From contig JAJTER010000045.1 of the NCBI GenBank assembly GCA_021299835.1, forward strand, positions 1 through 42,628: 42,628 nt of DNA, in the 5' to 3' direction. Shown piece after piece: positions 41,606 to 42,628 of the stretch. Origin of the DNA: Saprospiraceae bacterium. GTDB taxonomy: Bacteria; Bacteroidota; Bacteroidia; Chitinophagales; Saprospiraceae. The position numbers and the translations under genes are program-made. The notes below the pieces were generated by a model. That model did not search any database, was not told the origin of the DNA, and saw nothing but the letters and a program-made list of their open reading frames with translations. Within the stretch, counting starts at the first letter, position 1; each line of letters opens with the position of its first letter.

Positions 41606-42628
41606 GGTTTTAATTTGCTGACTTGTAAAGAATAGATGGTTTTACTTTGAAATGTTTCCCCTGGTTTTAACACCGTTGTAGGAAAAGTTGGATGATTTGG
41701 GGAATCAGGAAAGTGTTGGGTTTCAAGACAAAACCCATTTCTAAATGCGTATTTATTCCCTTTTTTACCTGTTAAACTACCATCCAGAAAATTTCCACAA
41801 TAAAATTGCATACCAGGTTGTGTAGTTTTCACTTCCAACAGACGACCACTTGAAGCTTCCCAAACCTGAGCGGCAACGGAAAGTTCATCGCCATTCTTAT
41901 TTAACACAAAATTATGATCATAGCCCTTTCCTCTTATTATTTGATCAAATTCAGAACTGACCCTTTCGCCGATAAGATGCCATTCTCTAAAATCAAAAGG
42001 AGTATTAGCAACATCCGCATGATTTTCCAATGGGATTAAAGTGCTATCCACCGGGGTGAACTGATTGGCAAATATTTTTAACTGATGATCTAAAATATCG
42101 CCATTCCCCTCACCTTTCAGATTAAAATAGGCATGATTTGTAAGATTAACTACGGTCGTTTTATCCGTGGTCGCTTTATAATCGATGGAAAGTTCATTTT
42201 TATCATTTAACCTGTAAGTGACTTCCACTTGTAAATTTCCTGGATAACCTTCCTCCATATCAGGGCTATTGAGTGTTAAGACAACCTCTACGGCATCCTT
42301 TTCTTCCAACGATTTAGCGCTCCATAATTTTTTGTGGAATCCTAATGGGCCTCCGTGTAAAGCATTGGGTGGATTATTAATGGCTAAAGAATAGGATTTA
42401 CCTTCCAGGGTAAATTTCCCTAAAGCTATTCTATTAGCATATCGGCCGACTAAAGATCCGAAGTAAGGATGTGTCCCCTGATAGGATGACAAATCATTAA
42501 AGCCTAAAATTACGTCATCAAAATTTCCGTCTTTATCAGGCGCTGACCATCTGGTAATGGTACCACCAAATGTAGAGATATCCACCTCCAAACCGTTTGT
42601 ATTTTTTAATGTAAAGAGCTGTGCTTCT
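41602..42628 (-). CDS. galM: aldose 1-epimerase, partial (start beyond the right edge)
   Basis: The frame is open to the right edge, and residues upstream of the TTG at 42589-42591 (EAQLFTLKNTNG) match GalM N-termini, so the true start lies outside. Family motifs are VGRYANRIALGKF, NALHGGPLGFHKKLW with the active-site His, VNLTNHAYFNLKGEG with the second His, FTPVDSTLIPLE, YDHNFVLN, QPGMQFYCGNFLDG, and FCLETQHFPDSPNHPTFP with the catalytic Glu. It interconverts alpha and beta anomers of aldoses, and in this setting may feed the xylose pathway. It overlaps the MBL-fold gene by 4 bp. Confidence 0.93.
   Translation of the reverse strand, partial: EAQLFTLKNTNGLEVDISTFGGTITRWSAPDKDGNFDDVILGFNDLSSYQGTHPYFGSLVGRYANRIALGKFTLEGKSYSLAINNPPNALHGGPLGFHKKLWSAKSLEEKDAVEVVLTLNSPDMEEGYPGNLQVEVTYRLNDKNELSIDYKATTDKTTVVNLTNHAYFNLKGEGNGDILDHQLKIFANQFTPVDSTLIPLENHADVANTPFDFREWHLIGERVSSEFDQIIRGKGYDHNFVLNKNGDELSVAAQVWEASSGRLLEVKTTQPGMQFYCGNFLDGSLTGKKGNKYAFRNGFCLETQHFPDSPNHPTFPTTVLKPGETFQSKTIYSLQVSKLKP

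Noticed and set aside
42589-42591. TTG as the start of the aldose epimerase
   Set aside because: The frame is open to the right edge and upstream residues match GalM N-termini, so the start is outside the window.

Overview
The window is about 42.6 kb of AT-rich bacterial DNA that reads as Bacteroidota. The lineage call rests on a type IX secretion C-terminal tail, DUF6029 and Omp28-type envelope proteins, several -7 boxes of the TAnnTTTG kind, and weak Shine-Dalgarno signals. The Bacteroidota PheS insertion and a LigA zinc-finger variant suggest Saprospiria, but that is inference only.

Region 1 (1-14.9 kb, all on the minus strand apart from a fragment at the left edge) is an extracellular or O-polysaccharide locus. 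Transcription runs right to left: a UDP-sugar 4-epimerase and a UDP-sugar 6-dehydrogenase make an activated uronic acid. A tightly packed unit follows with four GT4-like glycosyltransferases, a Wzy/O-antigen-ligase-type membrane protein, a NodU/CmcH-type O-carbamoyltransferase and a GT2 glycosyltransferase. It is followed by a seven-SLBB Wza-like outer-membrane exporter, a Wzz-like chain-length protein without a kinase domain, and the N-terminal part of another GT4. That last gene runs head-on into the C-terminal end of a GT4 on the opposite strand, so the left edge contains an inversion or a chimeric join at about 105-118.

Region 2 (15-22.7 kb, minus) holds a Y-family polymerase whose catalytic Glu is Ala, a large GNAT-like protein, asnS with a strong terminator, a GH106-like secreted glycosidase, and a DUF3782-like PD-(D/E)XK protein with eight Trp-containing heptads.

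Region 3 (22.7-27.7 kb) has a TlpA-like thioredoxin divergent from a DUF6029 barrel protein and an Omp28-like lipoprotein. A 316-nt gap follows, with a strong hairpin terminator and a possible 27-codon ORF. After it come a chagasin-type (I42) inhibitor lipoprotein and an intact DNA polymerase IV.

Region 4 (27.7-42.6 kb) contains a xylose operon (5'-nucleotidase-like HAD, xylB, xylA), pirin, a small YCII/muconolactone-isomerase-like protein, a SPOR-like/peptidoglycan-binding envelope protein, ligA, a T9SS cargo protein with a CxxCH motif, and a second O-antigen-ligase-like protein. It ends with pheS, which lacks its catalytic core, hisS, a Tat-type metallo-beta-lactamase-fold protein and a partial galM.

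The strongest items for a second look are the internally deleted pheS, the inverted glycosyltransferase junction, the Glu-to-Ala DinB paralogue with an inverted repeat over its promoter, and the Trp-heptad nuclease-like protein. The pheS deletion and the glycosyltransferase junction are most economically explained by assembly or amplification artefacts. I found no CRISPR array, tRNA, rRNA or insertion sequence. No clearly new multi-gene system stands out; the less ordinary candidates are listed in the findings.
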